A DNA stretch of 8,501 nucleotides from an uncultured Caldilinea sp. (GCF_937128415.1 NZ_CAKZMJ010000047.1:1-8501), one strand, 5' to 3'; positions 1 to 7,793 are shown, counted from the stretch's first letter. Notes: generated by a model from the sequence alone, not told the origin. Program-made: numbers and translations.

Positions 1-1267
<1,267 letters not shown>

Positions 1268-1348
1268 GCGATCGAACTCCTCTGCAGCGTATTGATCTCG
1301 TCACAGATTGGCGCCATTCCTTGAAGGCGGGGCGCGCAGCGCAACGGC

Positions 1349-1377
1349 AACATAGCACGCTTTCCGCCTTTCGTCAA
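1349..1377 (-). promoter_or_regulatory. Sigma70-type promoter of glyA
   Basis: Read on the minus strand, TTGACG (1377-1372) is followed after exactly 17 bases by TATGTT (1354-1349). This predicts a start near 1342 and a leader of about 75 bases before the glyA ATG. Spacing is ideal and the hexamers match consensus 5/6 and 4/6. No glycine-riboswitch-like motif was recognised in the leader. Confidence 0.7.
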
Positions 1378-1407
1378 CGTGTTGAGGCGTCATTTCAATC
1401 TACCAAC

Positions 1408-1427
1408 GGCTCACTTCCTGGCTCACT
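1408..1427 (-). repeat. Direct repeat AGTGAGCC x2 upstream of glyA promoter
   Basis: The octamer AGTGAGCC (minus strand) occurs twice, 12 bases start to start, separated by AGGA. It ends about 30 bases upstream of the glyA -35 element, a position where an activator could bind. Whether it is a binding site is inference; the repeat itself is exact. Confidence 0.4.
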
Positions 1428-1492
1428 CCCCAGAAGCGCAACAGATGGGTCATCGCATCGATGCAGGTTGGCCGGTCTAGACTATTACGTTG

Positions 1493-1511
1493 ACAGCCGT
1501 CGTGTGGCTGT
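1493..1511 (-). terminator. Possible weak hairpin after the lipoprotein gene
   Basis: ACAGCC and GGCTGT form a perfect 6-bp inverted repeat with a 7-base loop, starting 26 bases past the lipoprotein stop codon. No T-tract follows on the minus strand, so it is not a canonical intrinsic terminator. It could be a 3'-end stabilising hairpin or chance. No better terminator was seen between this gene and glyA. Confidence 0.25.
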
Positions 1512-1536
1512 TCGGGTTGCCCCGTTTCTCACTTGC

Positions 1537-2145
1537 TCAACCTTGTCGATAGACCGTCCACCGGGCGCCGAGGACTCGATCCTCCCAGATCATCGTGTTC
1601 TCATCCACAACGGTGTAAAACACGCTCCAGCTCATAGGCCGCGCCATCTCGCGTCCCATGTATTCTCTTGGCCCGTAATCTTGCAGTGTGAAATGGATGA
1701 AACCTTCGCCCGCCTGATATACGCCAACCTCCCAGGTCATGAGATTCCCCAAAACGACCTGATAGGAGTAACTGCCGTTGTGCTGTAAGATCATTTGAGT
1801 GTACATTGTCCCGTATTCGGTCGGAATCTGACTCTCCCAAACGCCGACAAGATTGAATGCCTGCCGCTGCTGTGGGAAAGGCTGCTGTTGCGGAAACGGC
1901 TGCTGCGGCGGCAATTGCTGAGGGACAGGTTGTTGCAACGGCAGTTGTTGTGGAAGCGGTTGCTGCGGCGGCAGTTGCTGAGGAACGGGCTGCTGCAGTG
2001 GTTGGGGCTGAACAGGCTGCGTCGGAGCAGGTGGAGAAGACCAGCCTGGCAACTGACAACCGAACAGCACCAGGCTAATTGTGAGAAACAACATCCAGAA
2101 CATCCATTTCCTATGTTGAACTTGCGGCTGTTGATAAGCAAACAT
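1537..2145 (-). CDS. Gln/Pro-rich lipoprotein with a C-terminal lipocalin-like domain
   Basis: This is a 202-aa secreted lipoprotein of unknown function. Residues 1-14 are polar with basic HRK, 15-29 are a hydrophobic segment, and LFGC ends at C30, an acceptable lipobox, so lipidation at C30 and membrane anchoring are likely. Residues 38-95 are an almost pure Gln/Pro/Leu linker with a duplicated 20-residue unit. Residues 97-202 (starting FNLVGVWES) form an aromatic, beta-strand-rich domain whose GVWES opening and small size suggest a lipocalin-like or similar small beta-barrel, possibly ligand binding; I could not assign a family. The reading frame stays open upstream to 2265, but I chose ATG 2145 because AGGAGG lies five bases before it and the signal peptide starts there. 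It lies 138 bases behind the NHL gene and could be read from the same transcript. Confidence 0.85.
   Translation of the reverse strand: MFAYQQPQVQHRKWMFWMLFLTISLVLFGCQLPGWSSPPAPTQPVQPQPLQQPVPQQLPPQQPLPQQLPLQQPVPQQLPPQQPFPQQQPFPQQRQAFNLVGVWESQIPTEYGTMYTQMILQHNGSYSYQVVLGNLMTWEVGVYQAGEGFIHFTLQDYGPREYMGREMARPMSWSVFYTVVDENTMIWEDRVLGARWTVYRQG
1876..1995 (-). repeat. Tandem 60-bp repeat coding the Gln/Pro linker
   Basis: Two adjacent 60-bp units (1936-1995 and 1876-1935) are 48/60 identical by direct comparison. Each encodes 20 residues beginning QQPVPQQLPPQQP (residues 51-70 and 71-90 of the lipoprotein). Within each, shorter QQP/PQQ units repeat. Several differences are synonymous, which fits an older duplication kept under protein-level selection. 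Copy number may vary between strains. Confidence 0.8.
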
Positions 2146-2150
2146 TTTTT

Positions 2151-2156
2151 CCTCCT
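2151..2156 (-). promoter_or_regulatory. Strong Shine-Dalgarno fixing the lipoprotein start
   Basis: A full AGGAGG on the minus strand sits five bases upstream of ATG 2145. It decides for this internal start over the longer frame that stays open to 2265; the 40 extra codons there encode a charged, Arg-rich stretch unlike a signal peptide. Confidence 0.85.
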
Positions 2157-2175
2157 GGCTGTCTAATCGATGTCT

Positions 2176-2240
2176 ATGAGGGCGGCGGCTTCGCCTCTCG
2201 GCGCAAGGCTTGCCTTCAACTCGCTGCTCGCCACCCTCAT
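2176..2240 (-). promoter_or_regulatory. Candidate structured leader RNA before the lipoprotein
   Basis: On the minus-strand RNA, 2229-2240 pairs with 2176-2187 as a 12-bp stem with a single G-U wobble. The same position would be a C-A mismatch in the plus-strand RNA, so the structure favours the sense strand of the lipoprotein transcript. Inside are two small hairpins: AAGG/CCTT at 2205-2216 (with an alternative pairing of 2203-2213) and CGCC-GAGA-GGCG at 2192-2203, which has a GNRA-type loop. Together they make a three-way-junction-like fold ending 20 bases before the Shine-Dalgarno. I do not recognise a known riboswitch class. It could also be the processed or termination region after the NHL gene, though no T-tract follows. 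Confidence 0.4.
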
Positions 2241-2283
2241 TGTCCTCTGCTACATGCAACGCCAAAGATGCGCTCGTCCAACT

Positions 2284-5277
2284 TCAATGGCTGCGTCGAA
2301 TCAGTGGAAGACACACTTTTGAAGGCGCCCATTGCCAGATCTCTCCGCCGTTGGCCGCGTTGGCTGTGGCGATGTAGAGACGGCCGTTAAAGATCGTCGC
2401 ACCCTTGTCGAAATAGTCCGCCATCAAGTTATTCCGATCTCCCCACCCCTCTGCAGCCACCTGTTGCCAGTTCACCCCATCGGCCGAACGCCAGACCTCG
2501 GCGCCGGCGACCAGGTTGCTGAAGACTGCGTACAGATGTCCTTCAAAGGGGATCAAGCCGTACAGACGCGCCCTCTGCGGAGCGCCCAGCCCGCCGGCGA
2601 AGACATTGGTCCAGTTCATCCCATCCGTGGAGCGCCAGAGCTGTGCGCCGGAGACAGTGTTGCGCAGGGCGATGTACAGGGCGCCTTTGAACTCGGCCAT
2701 TGCAGAGACATGGGTGTTGCCTGCGTCCTTCAAACCATCCGTGAACACAGGCGTCCACGTCGTTCCGTTCGCCGTGCGCCAGAGTTCGGCCTTCCAGGAG
2801 GCGCCGCCTCGCCCTAGCCCAACGTACAGATAGCCGTTGTACACTTCCATCACCACATCCAGCGAGGTCACCGAAGGCGCCAGGCCGAAAGCGTCCGCGT
2901 TGACCTGAACCCAGTCGCCAGGATTGCCGGTTGGACTCCGCCAGATTTCAACGCCGGTGGTCCAGTTCGAGGTCGCCGCGTACAGAGCGTGCGAGAACTC
3001 GGCAAAAGCGTTGACGGCCAGGTTGTTGGCGTCCCCAAAACCATCAGAGATCACCGGCGTCCACGAAGCGCCATCCGTGCGCCAGATCTGTCCGCCGTTC
3101 TCTGTGTAGACTCCGAGGTACAGGTGAGCGCCGAACGGTTGCATATCCTGCACTGAGGAGGTGGTAGACCAGGCAGGATGAAATGGGTTCCAGACGCGCC
3201 CGTCCGCCGTGCGCCAGATCTGACCGTTCCATGCGCCTACGTACATCTGCCCTTTGAAGACATCCAACGCGCTCAGCGCAGTGTTCCGATCCCCGAAGCC
3301 ATTGATGTTGGCTTGCCGCCACCCCGGATAACCAGGAGCGAACTTTTGGATGCGATGATTGTTGCGGTCGGCCACGTAGAGGTTGCCGTTCACGTCGACA
3401 GCCACGCCAGAGGGAGCGCGCAGGCCGCCTGAGGTGCCGTCTGGGCTGCCGCCCACCGTGGTTAGATAGGCTCCTGTAGAATCAAAGACCTGAATGCGGC
3501 CATTCCATTCGTCGGCCACATAGACTCTGCCGCCGGAATCGACCGCCACCGCCAGCGGATGGAGATGCCCAAAGCTATCACTGAACACACCGGTCTCTCC
3601 GACAAACAGGGAGCAGGTGTAAACGCCGCCGCTGGGGAGGCATTTCTGCACGCGGTGGTTTCCTGTGTCGGCGACATAAACGGCGCCGTCGAGCCCCACC
3701 GCCGCGCTGTAGGGGCCATCGAAATGCGCGTTGTCTGCGCCGGCTTCACCGGTTACGCCGATCTGCGCCTTATAAACCCGATGGCTGTCGTAGACCAAGA
3801 TGCGATGATTGCAATGATCTACGACGTAGATATCGCCCGTCGTTGGCGCAATCGTCACTGTGGTTGGGCAGTTGAACTCATAGGGGCCGACTCCGGCGCC
3901 GCCAAAGGTGGTCAGATAGAGGCCGTTGGCGCCGAAAATCTGGATGCGATGGTTCGCCGTGTCTGCTACATAGATGCGACCGGCTGCATCGACCGCCGGG
4001 CTGCCTTCTATGCCCGCCCACCAGTCGCCGAAGTGTGTGTTGTCGCCGCCGTAGACGCCGGCCTGGCCCACCGTCCACTGCTGTGCTCCGTCCGCATTCA
4101 ACTTCACCAAACGAAAGCCGCGGTTCTCCGTCACGTACATGCTGCCGTCAGCGCCGATCGCAATTCCCCAGGGCGCGTTCAAATGAAGGTCGTCAGGCGT
4201 ATAAGGCGTAAGCGTGACGCCGGTTGCGCCGAGGTAAGCGCCGCTGCTATTGAACTTCTGGACGCGGTGGCACACCGGATCGCTGACATACACGTGACCG
4301 GACGAATCAACGGCTACATCTTCAGGCCACAGGAAGTGAGCGTTGTCTGTCCCAGGCTGGTCGGTCACTCCGGCGAAGAGGGTGCACACGGCGGAGAGAT
4401 TGCACTTCAAGACGCGGTTGTTCGCGCCGTCGGCGACATACAGATCGTTGCCTCGGATGGCGATCCCGCGCGCATGCTCCAGATGGGACAAGTCGTTGCC
4501 CGGCTCCCCCGTCGCGCCCAAAAAGGTGGCGCACATCCAGCTTTCCGGCGGCCCCGCATTCCGGATACAGCGTTGGATGCGATGGTTGCCGGTGTCCATC
4601 ACGTAGAGCCGCCCACTGTTGTCGAAGGCGATGCGAGTTGGTTCATTGAAGCCGGCGTTATCTGACCTGGGCTCGCCGGTTGCGCCGATGGTGAGCACGT
4701 AGGCAGGGGCTGCGCCCGATACATCATAGACCTGAATGCGATGATTCCCCCGGTCCGAGACAAAGAGCCGTCCGATTGCATCAAACGCCACGCCCGAAGG
4801 CATATTAAAATGAGTGTTGTCATTTCCGCTCTCCCAGGGGTTGCTTTCCGGAATGGTGAGCAACGGAGCGCCCGCTGGGCTGAATTTTTTGACCGTCGGA
4901 TGGAAGACGATCCAAATATTGCCGCCAGCGTCAACTGCTGCGTCCAGAGGCTTGTTCAGGAGATCGTCTTCGTAACCGGGCAGGCCCGCACGCCCGATCA
5001 CGAGATCGTTCCCAGAAGCCGCAAAGCGAAGCAACCGATGCCCCTCCATTTCGGCGACGTACAGGCGATTGCTCGCATCGACCGACAGGCCGGAGGGGCC
5101 GTTCAGATGATCCACGTCGATCGGATACGGTTCTTCACTGACGCCGAACGTTTGAACATACCGCAGAGAAAATCCCGGCTCGCCCAACACAACTGCGACA
5201 TTTCCCAGCGCAGCACCGGATGGCAGGGCAAGAGCAATCATCAGCAGGAAAAACACAAACAAACTCTGGCGTTTCAT
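2284..5277 (-). CDS. Large secreted protein: NHL-repeat propellers plus WR-motif propeller
   Basis: This 997-aa exported protein has a Sec signal peptide at residues 1 to about 25 (KR, then a long hydrophobic core ending SGAALG). Residues 55-648 carry twelve roughly 50-residue NHL-type repeats, seen as xNHRIQ-like motifs near 80, 130 (degenerate), 179, 232, 287, 337, 388 (degenerate), 443, 491, 541, 593 and 641, with LYVAD strands and recurring GATGE...DNAHF linkers. This fits two six-bladed propellers. Residues 652-986 hold a different repeat of about 48 residues with IWRT/LWRS/VWRS near 687, 731, 778, 832, 880, 928 and IWQW at 980, each followed by a W(T/Q) strand, suggesting a third propeller. 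The tail is VCLPLIRRSH. NHL propellers usually bind proteins, RNA or glycans; no catalytic residues are evident, so a surface binding role is inference. AAGGAG lies seven bases before the ATG. It follows the 71-aa gene by 15 bases, so they are probably an operon. Confidence 0.93.
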   Translation of the reverse strand: MKRQSLFVFFLLMIALALPSGAALGNVAVVLGEPGFSLRYVQTFGVSEEPYPIDVDHLNGPSGLSVDASNRLYVAEMEGHRLLRFAASGNDLVIGRAGLPGYEDDLLNKPLDAAVDAGGNIWIVFHPTVKKFSPAGAPLLTIPESNPWESGNDNTHFNMPSGVAFDAIGRLFVSDRGNHRIQVYDVSGAAPAYVLTIGATGEPRSDNAGFNEPTRIAFDNSGRLYVMDTGNHRIQRCIRNAGPPESWMCATFLGATGEPGNDLSHLEHARGIAIRGNDLYVADGANNRVLKCNLSAVCTLFAGVTDQPGTDNAHFLWPEDVAVDSSGHVYVSDPVCHRVQKFNSSGAYLGATGVTLTPYTPDDLHLNAPWGIAIGADGSMYVTENRGFRLVKLNADGAQQWTVGQAGVYGGDNTHFGDWWAGIEGSPAVDAAGRIYVADTANHRIQIFGANGLYLTTFGGAGVGPYEFNCPTTVTIAPTTGDIYVVDHCNHRILVYDSHRVYKAQIGVTGEAGADNAHFDGPYSAAVGLDGAVYVADTGNHRVQKCLPSGGVYTCSLFVGETGVFSDSFGHLHPLAVAVDSGGRVYVADEWNGRIQVFDSTGAYLTTVGGSPDGTSGGLRAPSGVAVDVNGNLYVADRNNHRIQKFAPGYPGWRQANINGFGDRNTALSALDVFKGQMYVGAWNGQIWRTADGRVWNPFHPAWSTTSSVQDMQPFGAHLYLGVYTENGGQIWRTDGASWTPVISDGFGDANNLAVNAFAEFSHALYAATSNWTTGVEIWRSPTGNPGDWVQVNADAFGLAPSVTSLDVVMEVYNGYLYVGLGRGGASWKAELWRTANGTTWTPVFTDGLKDAGNTHVSAMAEFKGALYIALRNTVSGAQLWRSTDGMNWTNVFAGGLGAPQRARLYGLIPFEGHLYAVFSNLVAGAEVWRSADGVNWQQVAAEGWGDRNNLMADYFDKGATIFNGRLYIATANAANGGEIWQWAPSKVCLPLIRRSH

Positions 5278-5292
5278 CTTGAATCTCCTTTC

Positions 5293-5508
5293 CTATTCTT
5301 CCCCTTCATCTGCGGACTCCTTTTGATGCGCTTTCCCCTCCTGAACGAGTGCAGAGCGCATCATCCAGCGCAGCACGCGCACCATCTTTTGTTCATCGGT
5401 GAACGGATGCGGCTTGCCTTCGGGCAGTGACTGCAACGTCCCGCGCAACGCTTCCGGTTCGGCCGGGTCCACGAGCAACCGTAAAATGAAGATTCGGACG
5501 ACGCGCAC
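5293..5508 (-). CDS. Small conserved-looking protein of unknown function (71 aa)
   Basis: This 71-aa ORF starts at GTG 5508; an in-frame TGA 24 bases upstream leaves no earlier start, and GGGGG four bases before the GTG may act as a weak Shine-Dalgarno. The N-terminus reads RIFILRLLVDPAEPEALRG, a likely beta strand then helix, followed by FTDEQKMVRVLRWMMRSAL, an amphipathic helix, and a highly charged Glu-rich tail. There is no signal peptide or membrane segment, so it should be cytoplasmic. It ends 15 bases before the NHL-propeller gene, inside whose leader the stop lies, so translation coupling and co-transcription are likely. I recognise no named family. The sensible amino-acid order and tight spacing make a real gene more likely than a chance ORF. 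A role in regulating or handling the propeller protein is only a guess from position. Confidence 0.62.
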   Translation of the reverse strand: MRVVRIFILRLLVDPAEPEALRGTLQSLPEGKPHPFTDEQKMVRVLRWMMRSALVQEGKAHQKESADEGEE

Positions 5509-5556
5509 AAAACCCCCAGCATCCTGTCAAAAACTGGAGTTGAGCTTTTCATTTCA

Positions 5557-5589
5557 ATTCAAACCGGAAGAACTGCCGAAGGACTGCCG
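5557..5589 (-). promoter_or_regulatory. Candidate BTAD/SARP-activator site and promoter
   Basis: On the minus strand CGGCAGT occurs at 5589-5583 and again at 5578-5572, exactly 11 bases apart, with similar 4-base spacers (CCTT and TCTT). Nine bases after the second copy is TTGAAT (5562-5557), a 4/6 match to a -10 element; there is no good -35. Direct heptamers every 11 bp, ending about 8 bp before the -10, are the known arrangement for SARP activators such as ActII-ORF4 and DnrI. A BTAD regulator is encoded just upstream. Transcription would begin near 5550, about 40 bases before the 71-aa gene. Confidence 0.45.
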
Positions 5590-5632
5590 GAGACGATGAG
5601 GCGCCGGGGGGTTCCCCATTCTTAAAGCAGGT

Positions 5633-5740
5633 TCAATCGTATGCTCTCAACAGCGCAATGAGGTTGCGTCCGCCCAAATGCGCGGCTTTGAGCTGCGCTC
5701 TATACTGCCAGAACGCTTTGTTGAATTGCGCCAGGTTCAA
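5633..5740 (-). CDS. Doubtful 35-codon ORF overlapping the regulator stop
   Basis: A TTG at 5740 overlaps the TGA stop of the TPR-BTAD regulator (TTGA) and opens 35 codons ending in TGA at 5633. The frame lies -1 relative to the regulator and is open for about 10 codons before the TTG. The peptide contains FNKAFWQYRAQLKAAHLGG and then a hydrophobic helix-like NLIALLRAYD end, which looks protein-like rather than random. There is no Shine-Dalgarno, and two rare-looking AGA codons occur. It could be a translationally coupled micro-protein, a -1 frameshift extension of the regulator, or the remnant of a longer gene. The family is unknown to me. Confidence 0.25.
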   Translation of the reverse strand: MNLAQFNKAFWQYRAQLKAAHLGGRNLIALLRAYD

Positions 5741-7677
5741 GGCTGAACCGTTGCGGGTGGGGTCAACTTGCGGAAGTAAGCTTGCAGTTCATCCTGAGGC
5801 GCCGTATCCAGTTCGGTGCGAAGCGTCTGCGCTAACTGCAGGTAAAGGCGACGCGCACCCGCGACGTCTCCGAGCGCCACACAGGCGCGCATCCCCAAAA
5901 GCACCGCTCCTTCGTGCCAGGGTTCAAGGGCCAGCAAGCGCCGACAGGCGTCTAGCGCCTCGGCCGGACGGCCGGCAGCCAGTCGCGCTTCGGCGGCGCC
6001 AAACAAGGCGCGTTGATAGAGCAGGGCGATTCGCTCACGAGGAAGCTGCGTCCACGCAGCGTAGCGATACTCCGCCAACAACTCGCCGCCGTAAAGAGAG
6101 AGAGCCTCCTCCCACGCTTGCCGCCGACAATAGGCCTCAAACATTTCCACGTCGAGCCGCGAGCCTACCGGCAGCGTCAGCGCGACCTTGCCTTCCTCCA
6201 CCGTCAGGTAACGGGAAGGGAATTTGTCCGGCAGGTCTGGCTCCAAAGCATGGCGCAACGCCGAAGTGGCGTGATGAAACGACGTCTGGGCGGCGGCGGG
6301 CGGCCTGGCAGGGAACAACGCCTCCGCCACCTGCTCGGCGGTCAGCCGATGACCAGGGGACAGCGCCAACAAGGCCAGCAGCTCGCCGGCCCGCCGCTGA
6401 TGCAGGAGACGCTCTTCGACGATTCGATGACCCTGCCGGACGACAAAACCTCCCAACAGCGCAATCTGTAAGGGAGGCGGCGGCACCCGGCGCAATCGCT
6501 CCAGCAACAGCGCGCTCGTGCGCGCCAGAACAGCGTCCGGATCTGTTTGATATGCAGAGAGGAGAGGAAATGCAAGCGACCGCTCTTGCTCCAGAAGGAA
6601 GGCATACCCTTTTTCACTGAGGGTGCGCGCAGCGGCCAACCACGCATCCGCCGCCTCGGGCCTGCCTTGCTCGTGGAGGAGAGCAGCCAGCAAGAAACGA
6701 CTGCGCCCCAACTCAAAGGCGGCCTCCATCCGCTCCGAAAGCTCAGTCGCAGCCCTCAGGTCGCGTTCGGCTCCGCTCAAATCGCCGCATCGCCACGCCG
6801 CCCGGCCGCGTTCGATCAAAGCGCGCACTTGATCATACCGGCAGCCCAGCCGTTGCATGAAGCGCAGCGCATCGTCCGCCCACGCGTGCGCCTCTGCTCC
6901 ATGGCCCAAAAGGCGATGATAGCGGCTCATGCCCAAACGCATGGCCGTGTTGAGCCAGGGCTCGCCGCTCGCTTCGGCGATCGGCCGGACCTGGAGCAAC
7001 AAGCGGCGGGCGACTTCCGTCTCGCCTTCGTCGAGAGCGAGTTCTGCACAAAGGCACAGCTGGCATCCCTGCGCCACCGACCCTGCGGGCGCCAGCGCCG
7101 CCAACTCATCCAGTGTGGCGTGGGCGAGTTGGGACTGCCCGGTCACCTGATAAATCAAGGCGGTCGTGATGAGCGGATAGATCAGCCACGCTGTGCGTCC
7201 CTCCTCCACGGCGATGCGGCGCGCCTCGGCGTCTGCGGCCAACGCCAGCTCGAAACAGCCTCTGGGATAATAGGCGCCCGCTGCCAGACCGTGCAGCGCA
7301 GCCACCTGCGCTCGCCGATATCCCGTCTCGCGCGCCAGATCTGCAGCGACCCGATAGTAGGCTTCGGCCTGTGAAAGAGCGCCCATGTCCGCTGCACAGT
7401 TGGCCAGCACCTGCCAGGCGTCGGCTCGCTCCGGCGTGCGGGCGTCCGTCAGCGAGAGCGTCTCATCTGCGAGGGCCTGTGCAATATCATAGCGCCCCAG
7501 CCGATAGTGGATGCGCGCCAGGCGGATCAACGCCCGAATCAGGACAAGCTTCTGCGCGCCGCTTCTGGCAATTTCGACGGCTCGCTCCGCCTGCGAGAGG
7601 CTGCTGGCCACGGAAACGAAAGGCTCGCAGACGATGTCTTCAACCGTTGCGTCATCCGCCCCTACAAGGGTTTTCAT
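5737..7677 (-). CDS. TPR transcriptional regulator with C-terminal winged helix and BTAD domain (SARP-like)
   Basis: This cytoplasmic DNA-binding regulator has 646 aa from ATG 7677. Residues 40-395 are helical TPR-type repeats (for example IHYRLGRYDIAQALADETL, LANCAADMGALSQAEAYYR, LLGHGAEAHAWADDALRF). PPPPLQIALLGGF at 399-411 opens an OmpR/SARP-like winged helix (402-502; RRAGELLALLAL, TAEQVAEALF, HHATSALRHAL). Residues 507-637 are a bacterial transcriptional activator domain (DVEMFEAY, ALSLYGGELL, ALDACRRLLALEPWHEG, ELDTAPQDELQAYFRKL). The order is the reverse of classical SARPs, where the DNA-binding part comes first, and no NB-ARC/P-loop ATPase motif is present. The TPRs presumably sense a protein or peptide partner. 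The frame could start 13 codons earlier at TTG 7716; neither start has a clear Shine-Dalgarno. The promoter at 7765-7793 serves it. It probably activates the adjacent surface-protein genes (inference). Confidence 0.92.
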   Translation of the reverse strand: MKTLVGADDATVEDIVCEPFVSVASSLSQAERAVEIARSGAQKLVLIRALIRLARIHYRLGRYDIAQALADETLSLTDARTPERADAWQVLANCAADMGALSQAEAYYRVAADLARETGYRRAQVAALHGLAAGAYYPRGCFELALAADAEARRIAVEEGRTAWLIYPLITTALIYQVTGQSQLAHATLDELAALAPAGSVAQGCQLCLCAELALDEGETEVARRLLLQVRPIAEASGEPWLNTAMRLGMSRYHRLLGHGAEAHAWADDALRFMQRLGCRYDQVRALIERGRAAWRCGDLSGAERDLRAATELSERMEAAFELGRSRFLLAALLHEQGRPEAADAWLAAARTLSEKGYAFLLEQERSLAFPLLSAYQTDPDAVLARTSALLLERLRRVPPPPLQIALLGGFVVRQGHRIVEERLLHQRRAGELLALLALSPGHRLTAEQVAEALFPARPPAAAQTSFHHATSALRHALEPDLPDKFPSRYLTVEEGKVALTLPVGSRLDVEMFEAYCRRQAWEEALSLYGGELLAEYRYAAWTQLPRERIALLYQRALFGAAEARLAAGRPAEALDACRRLLALEPWHEGAVLLGMRACVALGDVAGARRLYLQLAQTLRTELDTAPQDELQAYFRKLTPPATVQP

Positions 7678-7764
7678 AAAAGCGCTGTACGTCGGACAAC
7701 ACTGAAGAATGCTCAAGCACGCTGTTTTTCAATTTTTTCGTCAGCTGAAATGGCTTCTATTTCG

Positions 7765-7793
7765 ATTCTAGCACCGGGCTTGGGCGGGATCAA
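7765..7793 (-). promoter_or_regulatory. Sigma70-type promoter of the TPR-BTAD regulator
   Basis: On the minus strand TTGATC (7793-7788) and TAGAAT (7770-7765) are separated by exactly 17 bases, matching consensus 4/6 and 5/6. Transcription would begin near 7757, about 40 bases before the TTG and 80 before the ATG candidate start. It diverges from the repressor promoter, the -35 elements being about 100 bases apart. Confidence 0.65.

Noticed and set aside
1455..1464. Perfect palindrome GCATCGATGC
   Set aside because: Ten bases only, no partner copy nearby and no relation to a promoter; expected by chance often enough in this composition.
2146..2265. N-terminal 40-codon extension of the lipoprotein frame
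   Set aside because: The extension is Arg/Glu-rich, covers the structured leader, and would bury the signal peptide; AGGAGG marks the internal ATG.
3559..4665. Plus-strand ORF of 368 codons opposite the NHL gene
   Set aside because: Its own repetitive VV.DVDIA-like pattern mirrors the NHL repeats on the other strand; no ribosome site or domain.
5522..5529. TTGACA just before the 71-aa gene as a -35 box
   Set aside because: At 16-18 bases downstream there is only GC-rich coding sequence with no -10-like hexamer, and the transcript would start inside the gene.
5605..5622. GGGG-CCCC inverted repeat as a terminator for the BTAD gene
   Set aside because: Only 4 bp with a tiny loop and no T-tract on the minus strand.
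5658..6620. Plus-strand ORF of 320 codons opposite the BTAD regulator
   Set aside because: Arg/Pro/Ala-rich composition typical of an antisense GC-rich frame, while the minus strand encodes clear winged-helix and BTAD motifs.
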